Positions 1 through 11,900 of a stretch of DNA of 64,000 nucleotides are shown here, one piece after another. The position numbers and the translations under genes are program-made. The stretch lies in the NCBI GenBank assembly GCA_029531795.1, contig JAPEIS010000015.1:1116001-1180000 (forward strand). The letters are read 5' to 3'. Position 1 is the stretch's first letter. Each line of letters begins with the position of its first letter. Origin of the DNA: Sclerotinia nivalis (Eukaryota > Ascomycota > Leotiomycetes > Helotiales > Sclerotiniaceae). Under the pieces are notes generated by a model. The model worked only from the letters and a program-made list of their open reading frames with translations. It was not told where the DNA came from and did not search any database.

Positions 1-944
1 CATATCATTAGACTGCGGCTCGATGCTATCCGATGATGACGACTGTCATTTAAATATCCTGAAGTGATTGATTGGCATATGGTGTGTTTGGATATGAGAT
101 TTTACTTATGCTGCGTTGACGTTCATTGGATAGGAAGGGAAGAAGAGAAGAGATTTTTGCGGGGAGAGAATTAAGAGCCCACGAGCTTCAATTGTACAGC
201 ATCACGGCTTTTAGGACATACAAATTCAAATATGGAGATTCCACATCACTTTTCATTCGGTTTTGCAATGTAGAGCTTGTATTCGTAGGTTTATGATATC
301 TGTTTTCAACATTCATCTACTTCATTTCAGCTTCGATGTAAATCGGTTAAAAGCATTTTATTGGCTGTAGAACGGATGTACAACTGCTATACAAGGAAAA
401 TAAACACACTCATTTCCTCCTGGGTAGATTCCTCCCAAGGGGTTCTACTATGACTCCTCACTGGTCATTGAGCCTAAGGTCCCTTGATCACGTGGTTACC
501 ATTGTAACAGCTTCATTATGCGTAAAGTCCCTCAAAGCAGTAAAGGCGAAACTTTGATACTACACGGAGCATCAGTCAACCCGATCCTACAAGAACCAAG
601 AGGATTTCACAACGGGCGCGCTTGTATGTTAACCTCGGTTCTACACGCCAGGGTGCCCGAAAGACTAATCTTTACTTCCTCATCTCGCTTGTACCAATTA
701 TTGTTGCTGGGATCGGGCGTAGAACCCGTTACTGGGTCTCTGTACCAGCGTTGCGCAGTGGTGCAACTCTGTAGGAGGAAGCTGGCCAATTAAAACTAGT
801 AGGGTGGCTGTATAGTTTGAGCGCGCCGGTGCGTTGACCGTTTGCTCAACCTTCAAGGTAACTGACTTGGTTTAACTGGTCGATTTGGTGTCGGTATGTG
901 TATAGGAATAATTGAGTGATACCGACCACTAAGAGAATCGAGAG
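1..944. other. Intergenic, no supported gene
   Basis: No convincing gene is seen. The only sizeable open frames (for example 518-793 on both strands) overlap each other, have no family resemblance and lack splice context. This stretch lies downstream of the minus-strand gene at 945-1667. Confidence 0.6.
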
Positions 945-1667
945 TTAGTCATTGCTTTTAGTGGAACAATTAGGAGAGCTTATGCAATCATTCATACGGA
1001 AGTCTACCATGTTTGAAACTTCCTTGGTGCTTCCCCAGCCTTTAACACTGGCGCATGTTGAACCAGTACCGTCCGCCCCATCATAAAATGCAACCGTCTG
1101 CCGATCCAACAATGTACACCAGCGAATCGAACCGACAGTATCTTGCACCCGCCAGCTTTGGATATTATGAATCACTCCTGGTTCCCACTCGCTAAGGAAA
1201 ATTGTTGTACGTCTTCCGGTAAAGTTGAAAGCGTCGAAGAGTTCAACAGCACCTATACTAAGGTCGACATTTCGCCAGAAGAGCATTGATACTTGATCGT
1301 TAAAGCCCAAAGAAGACATAAATTCTGTGCCTTCTGTCCATCCGGTGCCGACCTAGTCAACACAGGTGAGGCAGTTACTGAGATCGTCCACATTTGTTCC
1401 GCTATTCTGAATTGCGGCAAGCAATGTCACAACTGTTCCAACTGGCAAGTTGTATAACGCTTGACTTGCCTGGTCGTATTGGGAAGCTGGGACTACATGA
1501 CGTTTGTTCGGCACGTAATCATCGATATTGATTAGAGTTCCGCCAGTGTTCCAGCTATCGGCTGCTTGGAACAGACGTACTTGGCGGGTGCCAATAATCC
1601 AAGGAACGGGTTTGGGCGATGGCTTTGTCAGAAGCGCGACGATCTCAGTAGGGGTGAGAGATGTCAT
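945..1667 (-). CDS. Beta/gamma-crystallin-like small protein interrupted by one in-frame UAG
   Basis: Two open stretches, 1353-1667 (104 aa) and 945-1319 (124 aa), lie in the same frame. They are separated by one TAG (1353-1355) and eleven sense codons with no other stop, so they are almost certainly one gene of about 240 codons. The second half has Greek-key-like signatures (ELFDAFNFTGRRTTIF, then VAFYDGADGTG), suggesting a beta/gamma-crystallin-type fold; this is tentative. There is no signal peptide. Three explanations fit: a recent nonsense mutation (pseudogene), a small intron that removes the stop (a 78-nt GTGACA...CTAG segment ending at 1353 would keep frame), or stop readthrough. The start ATG at 1667 precedes TSLTPTEIVALL. 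Function is unknown. Confidence 0.55.
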
Positions 1668-3227
1668 GTTGAAACGCGTGGGGATGTGAAATTGAATGTT
1701 TGCAAAATTGCTTGATTCAGAATGTAGAAGTCAAAGTTCGCGTGAAAACGATGAAGGATGCAGAAGTCAAACCAGTAGGAGATTTGTGAGTAAATGCAGA
1801 GACAAGAGATCGAGTCTTAAGGAGTTCGCAACCATCTTATAGAAGAAACCTCGTTGTTTGAGCCACCTGAGAGAGGAGAAGGCAGAAGCGAATTATGCAC
1901 ATCACCCAAAAAATTAACATACTCTCGATCTGTGTTCAATTTGTGGGGGCCACCTCGAGGACGCATTTTACAGGATATTTACCCTATCTTTTGTCCAACC
2001 CTAAGAATAATAAAAACTTCTCATCAAATGCCCGTAGATCTTTTCAGCTTATGCCCCTCTCTGAGCATCTCTGCTATTCGCCCATATGATGGATTGGAGA
2101 TTTCCGTCGCCTGGAGACTGGAAGCGGACAAAAGCCAAGAAGCAGCGCGGCGACGCCCAGTAGATACATGCAGATTAAAGTCGCTGCAAATGAACAGCTT
2201 GTGAGAGACACAAGACATACGTAGCAATGCGATAGCAGCACATACTTCCCAGCAAAACAGAGTATTAGCATGCCCTAAATAACGGGAATCATACCGTATA
2301 AACTCAACAACTTCATATCAGACTAAACTCTTTTCAGAATAAGATTATGAATATATGATTGAATGGATCACAAAAATGTATTGATAAATTAAAAATTTCT
2401 AATCCACTTTGTTGATTTTTCTACCCGGATATAGAAAATAATAAATAACCTTAATTCAAAAGAGTTTAGTCTGATATGAAGTTGTTGAGTTTATACGGTA
2501 CTGCATTATAAAATACGTAACCAGAATACACAACAGACAACAATACGAGACGCGGTGCCTCTCCTCGATAGAGAGAGCTCATATGAAGGGACTATGATTT
2601 TCGCAAAATATACGTGAGGTAGGGAGGGTGCTTCCCCCACTGTTACCAAATATCCGTTACCACTGGGTTGATTCTTCGTTAGATAAAAAATTGCTTAGTG
2701 TAGTGACTTGCCCGAAGTATATGAAAGGGTACAAATGGTTCAAGCTATTCCCCCACTAATCGAAATTCACTACTCGTGCAGTCAGAAAAAGGTATGCACC
2801 TTTCTATTGGTGTATATATAGTCGTTGCCGGCCTCGGTACATTTAAAAAAGGAAGAGAAACAAGACTCCAAAATTCAAACCCTTTAGAAAATTAAATCCC
2901 ATACATATTATATCGTTCGATTTAATCGCTAGGTAAATGGATAGATATAATAAAAATGAATAAAACTCCCTCCCTCTTTTCCCGTCTTTCTTTTTCAACC
3001 CTAGGTATCAAATCATAGACTAAACTTCATATTCGCATCCCTGTCCTGTTTCAATCCCTACTCCAACATACCTGTAAGATGATATGTAAATACTTAAATA
3101 TCCTCCCATTCGTAATACGTATCCTGGCCTTTCTTTTCTTTTCCAATGCTAACTTAATCTTACATGACTTGTTACAATAGAGTAACCTAAATAAGAGTTA
3201 AAGAAAGGTACACAATGAGACGAGAAC
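1668..3227. other. Intergenic, contains a MITE
   Basis: This is the promoter side of the 945-1667 gene and the downstream flank of the protease-like gene. Apart from the MITE at 2294-2498, nothing gene-like is seen. The overlapping ORFs at 1854-2271 lie in all frames and look spurious. The last 300 bases are AT-rich and suit a 3' UTR. Confidence 0.6.
2294..2498. mobile_element. MITE with perfect 41-bp terminal inverted repeats and TA target duplication
   Basis: Positions 2294-2334 and 2458-2498 are perfect reverse complements (outer bases CCGTATAAACTC...). They flank a 123-bp AT-rich core with no ORF, and the element is bordered by TA on both sides (2292-2293 and 2499-2500). A TA target duplication with short non-coding internal DNA is the signature of a Tc1/mariner-type non-autonomous MITE. 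Perfect arm identity suggests recent insertion, or selection or gene conversion on the hairpin. The transposase would be encoded elsewhere. Confidence 0.88.
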
Positions 3228-5878
3228 CTAAAGATATCTCCCCCCAATAACACCCCTCTCACTCTCCCTCCTCTGCTCCAGACTTCTCGTCGAGTTTCTC
3301 ACAATCTCCACTCTCTTACCAGGCGCTTGATCTCCATCTCTCAACGCCGGTATCGCCGCAACAGCCGCAGGCGGCGGAGGTTCAACTACAACCCCCAGCC
3401 CACTACTCCTCTGTACCCAAGGCATCTTACTCGGATCCAAGTATTTTTCGAATTCCCACGTGCCACCCGTGTTAACTCCATCAGTGGGGGTATCCATACC
3501 CATTGTCATATTCGTAAAATTGGATTCTCTTCCATGACTATTATTCGTAGTCACTGTATCATTTCCAGCCCCAGGATTATTACTACCACCACTTCTTTCC
3601 CGATAAGCTTCTGCTTCTTTATCCATTCGATTCATGCGTTCCATGCCACTATCTCTATTCATACCCATATGTAAAATACTTCCGCTCCCGCGAATTTCGC
3701 GCTCGGTATCCATCCATGGTTTGGGGTTCGCAGGGTTAGATGTAATCAAAGCAGCATTGCTTGCAAAACTTAAGGCACTTAATGCAGGACTATTGGGTCG
3801 ACTATCCATATCCATGTCTTCGAGTTCCTCGTCCATCTCATCCAATTCTGCCCAGCATAATTCATCATTGCCACCACTCAATTCATAAATCTCCTGTGCT
3901 TTTTCTTTTCGCTTTTTCTTGCGCTCTTTGCGCCGTGTAGAAAGACTTGCAAGATGGAATGTAGGTTTAGGTTCGGTGGGGACCAGGTTAGGATTTTTGT
4001 TGAGTATGGTGTCTGTTGCATTGTTGTAACTGGGGCTTCGGGTTATGGAGACCCCGGAATTGTTATATCGAGGATCGAGGGTGAGGGTTGGGCTCCCGAT
4101 AGCTTTGCCTATGTTTTGAGAGACGGTTGATCGGTTGGAAGGGGTAAGAAGGACAGAATTGGTTCCCTTGTCGAAGAAACTCAGTTCCGAAGGGGCTTTG
4201 GAAACATGTTTGGATTTTTTGTCTGCTTTGTCTTTATAGGAAATGAAAGGAAGAGGTAAGGGAGAAGATGGAGCGGAGCGGAATGAATCTTTCTTCGAGA
4301 GACTCCAAGAAATAGATGCGGGTGTGGAAACAGTATTTGATCGCCCAGGAGCTTGTTTGCGTCGGTTGACGCGGCGGAGAATGTAGATTGTTAGGCACAA
4401 GGTTAAAGCTATGGAAACAAGAATTGCGAGTACGATAGCTGCTATAACTGAGGTTGAGATTCCAGGTCTTGAAGAGGATGAAGATGGTGCAGGGGTATGA
4501 AGAGGGAAAATGGTTGTCGGGTTTGAAGCGGGATAGAATGTGCTCCAGTTGCGTTGATGAATGGAAAATTGCGAACGTTCGTAGTCGGCAATTAGGTAGG
4601 CTTCTTGGAGAAATGACCGTCCAAGTGTGATCTGAGAGTCATCGGGTGCTCGTTTAAGAGGGAAATAGCGAGTACTCTTTTCAACAAGTGGGTAATCGGC
4701 CCACCAATCGAAAGCGGCGTATGGAAGTGTGATGTTGACCATGGCTTTAGAAGTGGAATTCGTGAGAGTAAATATAACAGACGCATTTTTGGCAACAAGT
4801 GTGGTATACTGGGCATCGTTGAGTAAATAAAGTTCCGATTGTGAATCGTAGGTAATGCCGAGAGCTTCTTCGAACTTTTGGCATATGCTGGTTGGTAAAT
4901 ACAGGTATGGAATGGATGAGTCAATGAAAGCTGGAAAAGACGATGAGACGACTTGAGATTTCCCACCAGTTGAGGTGATTGTGATTGTATTGACATCAAT
5001 GGTTAGGTCGTTACCAGTAGTGGCAAAGTCGACAGTAAGATTATTTGGTACGAAGAGAGACTCTTCATATCCCCCCAATGTAAGATTACCAAATACTCCT
5101 CCCCCATTTGCTCCCCCACCATTGCGATAATATGCTCCTGCAGTGTAGCCATAGGACAATGATGGAATGTGACCTTGAGACTTGAGGTTAGACATATAAC
5201 TTGGGACAGGCTCGGTTTTGCCTGAAAAGTTTGTGGGGGCAGGATTGAGACCAAAGAGACCCAGCCAAAAGTCATGAGTGGTGATAGTTGCGAGGACTTG
5301 CGAACTCAAGGAAGGAGATCCACTACCTGGGGATCCCAGCATGATGGTATCGCTGCCATAATATCCATTGCCAGCAAGACCAAGACTAGATTTAACTTCC
5401 AAAGCAAATTCGCCTCCTGGATTGATGGTATTTGGCACCCTAAAGTTTTTGTTAATGCCATAACGATTAAAAAGTTTCATGTAGTTTACGTACCATGTGG
5501 TTGACCCGTTCGAATTATAAATCAGACCTCGTGAGCCAAGACAAATTCCTGGGTCTGATGGGGTACACCCATCTGGTGATATGACCCAAGGTTGATTACT
5601 TGCTGTTGATATGAAGATTTGGACGGGTTGATAAGGTGTTCCCACTGTGAGCCAAAAGCTTGACCAGTTTCCGTCAATACCATTCCTTAAGACAGCGTTA
5701 ACAAATGACGTGGTGAGATAGACTCTTGAAGATCGACAATAACTTACCAATTAAGACTTGGAAGAATGGTGAGGGGAGGAACAGGGGTCGATGAAGTTGT
5801 TGAGGCCAAAGTCTGGTTAAGAAGGCCGAGGATAGGCAATAGGATGGAGACCAGACATCTCCAAAAAGACATTGGCAT
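3228..5878 (-). CDS. Membrane-anchored pepsin-like (A1 family) protein lacking the first catalytic Asp
   Basis: Two exons are inferred: 5748-5878 and 3228-5685 (intron 5686-5747, GTAAGT...TTAAG), giving 862 aa. Exon 1 encodes a signal peptide (MPMSFWRCLVSILLPILGL). Residues of about 45-430 form an aspartic-peptidase-like ectodomain (NWSSFWLTVGTP start, FIDSSIPYLYLP second half). The first DTGS site is replaced by STAS (IFISTASNQPWV), whereas the second retains D (IDSS), so proteolysis is unlikely. One membrane helix follows (SVIAAIVLAILVSIALTLCL) with a basic stop (RRVNRRK). A cytosolic tail of about 380 residues is rich in Ser, Lys and acidic patches. It resembles fungal yapsin-like membrane proteins turned into pseudo-enzymes, perhaps a surface sensor. 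The true start is set by the signal peptide, not by the ORF-internal Met. Confidence 0.8.
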
Positions 5879-8800
5879 TGGAAAATATCATTAAAGGTAG
5901 TTTCATGAATTAGTAATTGTTGAGAAGACAGAACATGCTGGCTATGATACAATAGCTGGTAAGGAGAGACAAGAAAGAGAAAAGACGGAAACAGGCTCAA
6001 ACGGCACGAAAAGGGTGTAACTTGAACACAAGTTTCCGACAAGATCTGCACTCAGACGGGAACGTCTAAAAGAAAAGTAATGTGCGAGGGAAAGGTCGAG
6101 AACTTGAAGGATCAAAAAACGTGCTGTGCATACCGGGCACCTACTATATGATACTACTATCTCGTGTGTCAGATAATTTCAAGTGCCAGGATCTGCGGAT
6201 GGGTGGAAGAAAAAAAATACCAGTTTCTATCAAATTTGCCTGGAGCTTAGAATGGCTACTCATAAAGAGGGGCGAGATGTGATAGTTAGCATCATTAGTG
6301 AGAAGGATTCATCTTCGGCTTTGTCATGACCTATATGTAGCATATGGCTAGCCAATCTTCAGCCGTCATTTCGTAGAAGCGGAAGATTCATAAGACCAAA
6401 GGTCTGTATAACTTTGGGGCGGAAATCTATCTCGCTTGGTAGACTGGACGGATGACGAAAAAAAGGTACAGTAGTAATAAGACTTTATGAAGCTTTGTGT
6501 AGCTTTAACTAACTGGGATGAACTTCCGAGTTCCTCATACAGTGTGGGGTCTAGGAAAATGTAGCAGAACAAATTGAGTTAAATATTTGAAACGCAAACC
6601 TGGGGTAGAACGAGGCTCTCTCCATAACACTGCCACCAAGTTACGTGCTATTCAATCCATTGAATCGAGATTTGAAATTCTGATTGAAGCTCTCGCACAT
6701 TCAACTGAAAAGAAGGCAGTAATATTCTGGCCGTCAAACTAGTATCTTCACGTTGATCTTCTTTTTCTTCTTCTTCTTCTTCTTCTTCTTCTTCTTCTTC
6801 TTCTCCTTCTCCTTCTCCTTCTCCTTCTCCTTCTCCTTCTCCTTCTCCTTCTCCTTCTCCTTCTCCTTCTCCTTCTCCTTCTCCTTCTCCTTCTCCTTCT
6901 CCTTCTCCTTCTCCTTCTCCTTCTCCTTCTTCGAAAATCAGGGGGTTGATTCTTAAAATCCGCGACGATGTTACGATATCTTCGTGTCATTTGATTTTCC
7001 CACATGAAAGCATGGCCCCCTGTTTCCAAAGGATCGGATTAATCGAAGTTGAATCCTTACGAAAACGTGGAAAAGGGATGAAGATGAGTGAGAAACGTAA
7101 GACGGTTAATCTTTGGTGGTAATTGAGATTTGAAAAGGAAAAAAGAGAAAAAGAGAAAAAGATAAAAAAAAGATGGGATGATTTGCTTGAAGTGGGAAGG
7201 AGTTACCCGATTCAACGATGCGGTGGAACCCGGTCAATCGTTCGGGAAGAGACGGAAACTCTAGCCGCCTTTAGTGAGAATGATTGCCACTTTTACAGGG
7301 TATTACAGGAGAAACCCTATGAATATGATAATGAATAATATAAACCAATCCACCAGGAAGCCGGCGAAAGGAATCGAACCTAAATAGTATTATATTTCAT
7401 ATTGGGTAACAACAGGGAACAGAATATGGTACAACCAGCACACAATTTCAAAGGCACAGAAGGCACAGAAGGCTTGGATCTCCCTCTACAGGCAGATAGA
7501 TTAATGATATTGGGGAAAGCCTAAAGTTACCAAAGGAATCATCCGCTAATACACTTATCGTTTAATTCTCGAAGATTGCGAAACGGGAAGACCTACGACC
7601 TTAACCTCCTCCCCATTAACCCCGTTGCCAAAAATAATAAACTTGCACAAACATGAAGCACACCACCCATCATACACAACATCATCTCTGAATATATAAT
7701 GGCAACAAAATTCTCGAAAAGGAGCCCCCAACAAGCCAACCATCGACCGTTTGAGTATTCTGCAACTACTCGTTCATGCACAACAGACAGCTGTATTCGC
7801 TTTAGACCTGTTGTCGCAACACCCTTGATTCCATTACTGGCACATATGTTTGGATGTTGTGATGCGAATACAACAGATATCGTTGTTGGAGAAAACCCTT
7901 CCTCGCGTCACTTCCATCAACATTTGAGACCTTAGGAAATGATGGATTTATTGTACTTTCCGCAATCGCCACATAAGATATACGACAACAATCCTGCCAT
8001 TGTACTGCTAATGTAATCTATTGCATTATCGCACGATGGTACCTATTTAGATGTATCTCTAGAGATTCCGTCTTACTCCAAGGTATCTAGCGACATGCAG
8101 CGATGTCACCTCAAGTGTCTCCGCCTCCAAAAATATCTTGGGAAAAAGAGAAGAATGCGCAGCCAGCATACTGCACCACACCCACACTTCAATCACACCT
8201 ACACCAAAATGCTCGAAAACGGTCTGTACCGTTATATGTAGGTGCCTCGGTTTTTTACGCCGTGTACCTTTTTCTGCAGGGGGCCACATCTATTGTATGG
8301 AACTTTATCAGTATCCACCAGGATTACTGTATTATTTTTCAACCGAGTCTTATTCACCCACCCATCACAAACTGGCACAGCCGCTTTCGCAACCGCCCTT
8401 GATCTTTCTTGATCCTTCAACCTCCCACTCATCTGTTTACGAGGTATGCAGGCTCTATATTTGGCCCACGGATGTTGCCTACGATGGATTTAAGTTACCG
8501 AATTGAGCAAGTCACTCTCTATTTATGCTGCGAACTCATTAGTGTCAGGCACAGCATCGGCTCTTGCATCAGCAAATAGTTTAACAAAGTCTCGCTGATC
8601 AACCTTTCATTCTATGGCGAAGGGGGAAACCCCCTGGTAATTTTTGGGATGGGAATCTAACTTGTTACTTCCCAACTACCAAGTAACTTGATCTGCAAAC
8701 CTGACTCTTTAATATACTTCCAAATTTCATCATGAGATTGTTTCGTGATGCAGGCTGGTGAGCTCAGCCCCCAAGATTTCATTTCCTTCAAGAAGAATAT

Positions 8801-8924
8801 AGGAACCTCCTCCTCTTGCAATCTTGTTCTTTTCCTCCTTCTCTCGACATTTATCTCTTTAATTCTATGTTCTCATAAGATTTTATCAACGGCTTGATGC
8901 CCGGAGTATCGTTCCATTTTCAAC
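5879..8924. other. Divergent intergenic region between protease-like gene and adhesin
   Basis: Three kilobases hold the promoters of the minus-strand protease-like gene and the plus-strand adhesin. They contain the pyrimidine microsatellite at 6761-6932. ORFs at 7123-7338, 7555-7935 and 8059-8506 overlap on opposite strands and show no recognisable domain. A CT-rich stretch at about 8810-8860 precedes the adhesin start and suits a fungal core promoter. Confidence 0.6.
6761..6932. repeat. Pyrimidine microsatellite, (TTC)n then (TTCTCC)n
   Basis: About 170 bp of uninterrupted pyrimidine on the plus strand: roughly fourteen TTC units followed by a long run of TTCTCC hexamers. Poly-Arg and Phe/Ser ORFs across it are artefacts of the repeat. 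Pure homopurine/homopyrimidine tracts with mirror symmetry can form triplex (H-)DNA. It lies about 0.9 kb upstream of the protease-like start. Confidence 0.95.
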
Positions 8925-11900
8925 ATGAAATCTTTGCTAGGGATTTTTCTAGGCACCCTGTCTCTTCTACATTCAGTAACTGCATTTCTCAACCTAGACC
9001 AAGGTAAGACTAATCAATATTGATTCGTGGATTTGGTTCATCTTGTGGCGTTAAGTGTTACATCTGCTGATACATTCTTCCCTCCTAGATGTTGTATTAG
9101 TTCGAAGGTATACTAATGAAACCTCATCGTCGCATGCAGTTTCTCCCGTCATATCATCAAAAGGGTCTCCGACCACCACACTCATTTCATCTAGCACATT
9201 GTCTATATCTTGTACGGCAACAGTCACTTCAACAAGTGGCCAGCCTATAATAGCTGCAAGAGAAGCTTGTCCCACCACTGTCACTATCGTTTATACATCT
9301 GTATCAGTTCCAAATAATAGTAAAGGTGCCACTAAAGTATCTACCTCCGAGAAGGCGGCCGTTTCTACATCGGCCCAAGCATCGACATTGAAGACATCGG
9401 CACATATTACTACTGCCAATCCGGAAACCAAGTTGAGCTCTGCCAGTTCTCGCTCAGTCTCCTCGATACTTCAATCTTCAAAGACTTCCGCTGAAGCTTC
9501 CAGTACACTCTCAAGTACTGATGTCGCTCATTCTAGTTCTATCACCTCAAAGTCAAATGAACCGATAAGCTCATTGATTTCGAAACCACTTAGTGACAAC
9601 ACCCCACTCTCGAGTGTCTCTACCACATCCACTTCCTCACATACAAGTATATCGGGCGAACCTTCATTATCAAAGACACCTGATTTATCTTCGAAATCCC
9701 TTTCTTCGACGACCTTACCTGGCAGCACCACAACAAAACAAGCCTTTACATTCACAGCATCATCAGCGGGCCCAACAACACTACTTCCTTCCTCGAAGAG
9801 TGTCGGTTCATCTTTATCATCGGTGCATACTGATATTCCAAAGTCCGAGTCTTCGATTATCTCTATTTCATCCAAGACAACCAATTCTGTATCGTCAACT
9901 CTTAGTGTTACCTCTAACAGCGAATTGATCACGTCCAAGAATTCTAATTTTGCTTCATCGACAACGGGACTCTTCTTATCGCCTTCAGGAGCAAGAATCT
10001 CCGAGTCAACTGCTCCAGCTTCTCTTACCGTGAACCCAGAATCGAGCTTCAAGTCTAATTCGATATCCTCAAAAGCACCGTCAACTACCACGACGTTAAA
10101 AACATCAGAATCTTCTGTTCAATCAACACACGTGTCTAAGTCTGAATCTGACTCTGTGCAATCGTCAATTTCTTCTACAGTTAGCTCTCTTTCAAGAGCA
10201 TCTGAGACTTCCGTCCAATCAACACGTGAATCGAGATCGGAAACCAGCTCGGAGCCTTCAAAGGTATCATCAACTACCTTGACGTCCCAAACACCCGAGT
10301 CTTCCTCTGCTCAAAGAACACATGAAGTTAAACCGGAATCTAGCTTGACATCCTCTTCGTCGGTGTCTACAACGGCTGTTTTGATCTCCAAAACATCTGA
10401 ATCTTCCATTCAAACTACACTTGAAAGTAAATCAAATACCAGTTCGGAGTCTTTGAAGATATCGTCGACTACCTTGACATCCAAGACACCTGAATCTTCT
10501 ATTCAAACCACGAGTGAAAGTAAATCGGAATCAAGCTCATCTGTGTCGTCAGTGGTAGCATCAACTTTCTTAACTTCGCAAACCTCTGAGACATCTTCTT
10601 CTCCAACGACACGAGAAAATAAATCGGCTTCATCATCGGCTTCATCATCGGCTTTCCAAACTCCTAAGACCTCCGGAAGCTCTTCTCCTCCAACTACAGG
10701 AGATCTTAAATCGGAATCAAGCAGATCGACTTCGTCTGCTTCATCGGTTTTAGGTCTCTCAACCTCAAAAGCACCTCGGGAATCAACTCAAACACAATCA
10801 AACAACGAGTCGAAGTCGAGCCCTTCTACTGTTGGAGCTCAACAGACCTCAGTATCTTCAAAGATCCAAAGTCAAAACACGCAAGAGATATCTTCAGAGA
10901 AACAGCCAAGCACTTTCAACCCGACTTCCAACGCTGCCACTACTTTTCAAGGGCACACGTTATCTACAATCAAGCAATCAGACACTACATCTCATAGCTC
11001 GAGCTTACAAGGACAAAGTACGTCGGAGTCAAAGGTCACGAGCAAAACTGCCGAGGCTCCTTCTCCAGGAAAACCTTCAGAAACTGCCGCTGATAGTACA
11101 AAGCCTGCAAGCAGTACTCAAACACCGTCTACTTTTACCCAAGTACCTGAAACTGCTTCTACAAGTGAAAAATCCTCAGTCAGCGAAACTTCAAAGCATA
11201 GTAGCTCAGTTGAAAGGTTATCCACATCTATAAAGAGCACGGAAGTTCATTCAATCAGCACTTCCTCATCCAATCGTCCAGGAAAGACTGAGACTAGAAA
11301 AACTGCCGAAGGAACCACTTTATCCTCCTCGTCACTTAGCAAGGCTACTGGTGAAGTTTTTTCCACCACCAGTGAGAAATCCAAGACTTCAATCTCCTCA
11401 CCTCTTACGTCTATCAAGTCGTCATCCGAGAACGAATCAACTACCTCTTATACAACAAAGATTCAAACTTCAGAAGTTATTTCCAAAACAGGTTCAGCAA
11501 AGGGAGTAACGGAACCTACTGCATTACCCACGAGTGAATTTCAGACTTCAATTGAAAGCTCTAAATCAAAATTATCGAATTCACTATCATCAAAGACATC
11601 TGCTTCTCTACAGGGCGAATCAAGCACAAAACTCACTTCCACCCAAACCTCTGTCTCTAAACCATCATCTACAGACATGAATACGAGTGTTATTTCGGGT
11701 TGTACGGCAACTCTTTCGGTTGTTGGCCAGGTTCTACCAGCATGTCCACATACTATCACTCTTGATACATTCTTTTCCACTTCAAAGACACCGGTTTTGA
11801 CTTCACCTACCAGTATTATCGTTTCAACCAGTAGTTCTGCTACTTCAAAGGATACTACTAGTAGTAGCATACCTAAAATCAGCCCTACTACGTCTAATCC

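Noticed and set aside
6748..7029. Poly-Arg/Lys ORF and opposite Phe/Ser ORF
   Set aside because: Both are translations of the pyrimidine microsatellite and have no independent coding signal.
7365..7385. GGTTCGATTCC-like B box on the minus strand, possible tRNA
   Set aside because: No matching acceptor stem, T-stem pairing or A box could be built around it.
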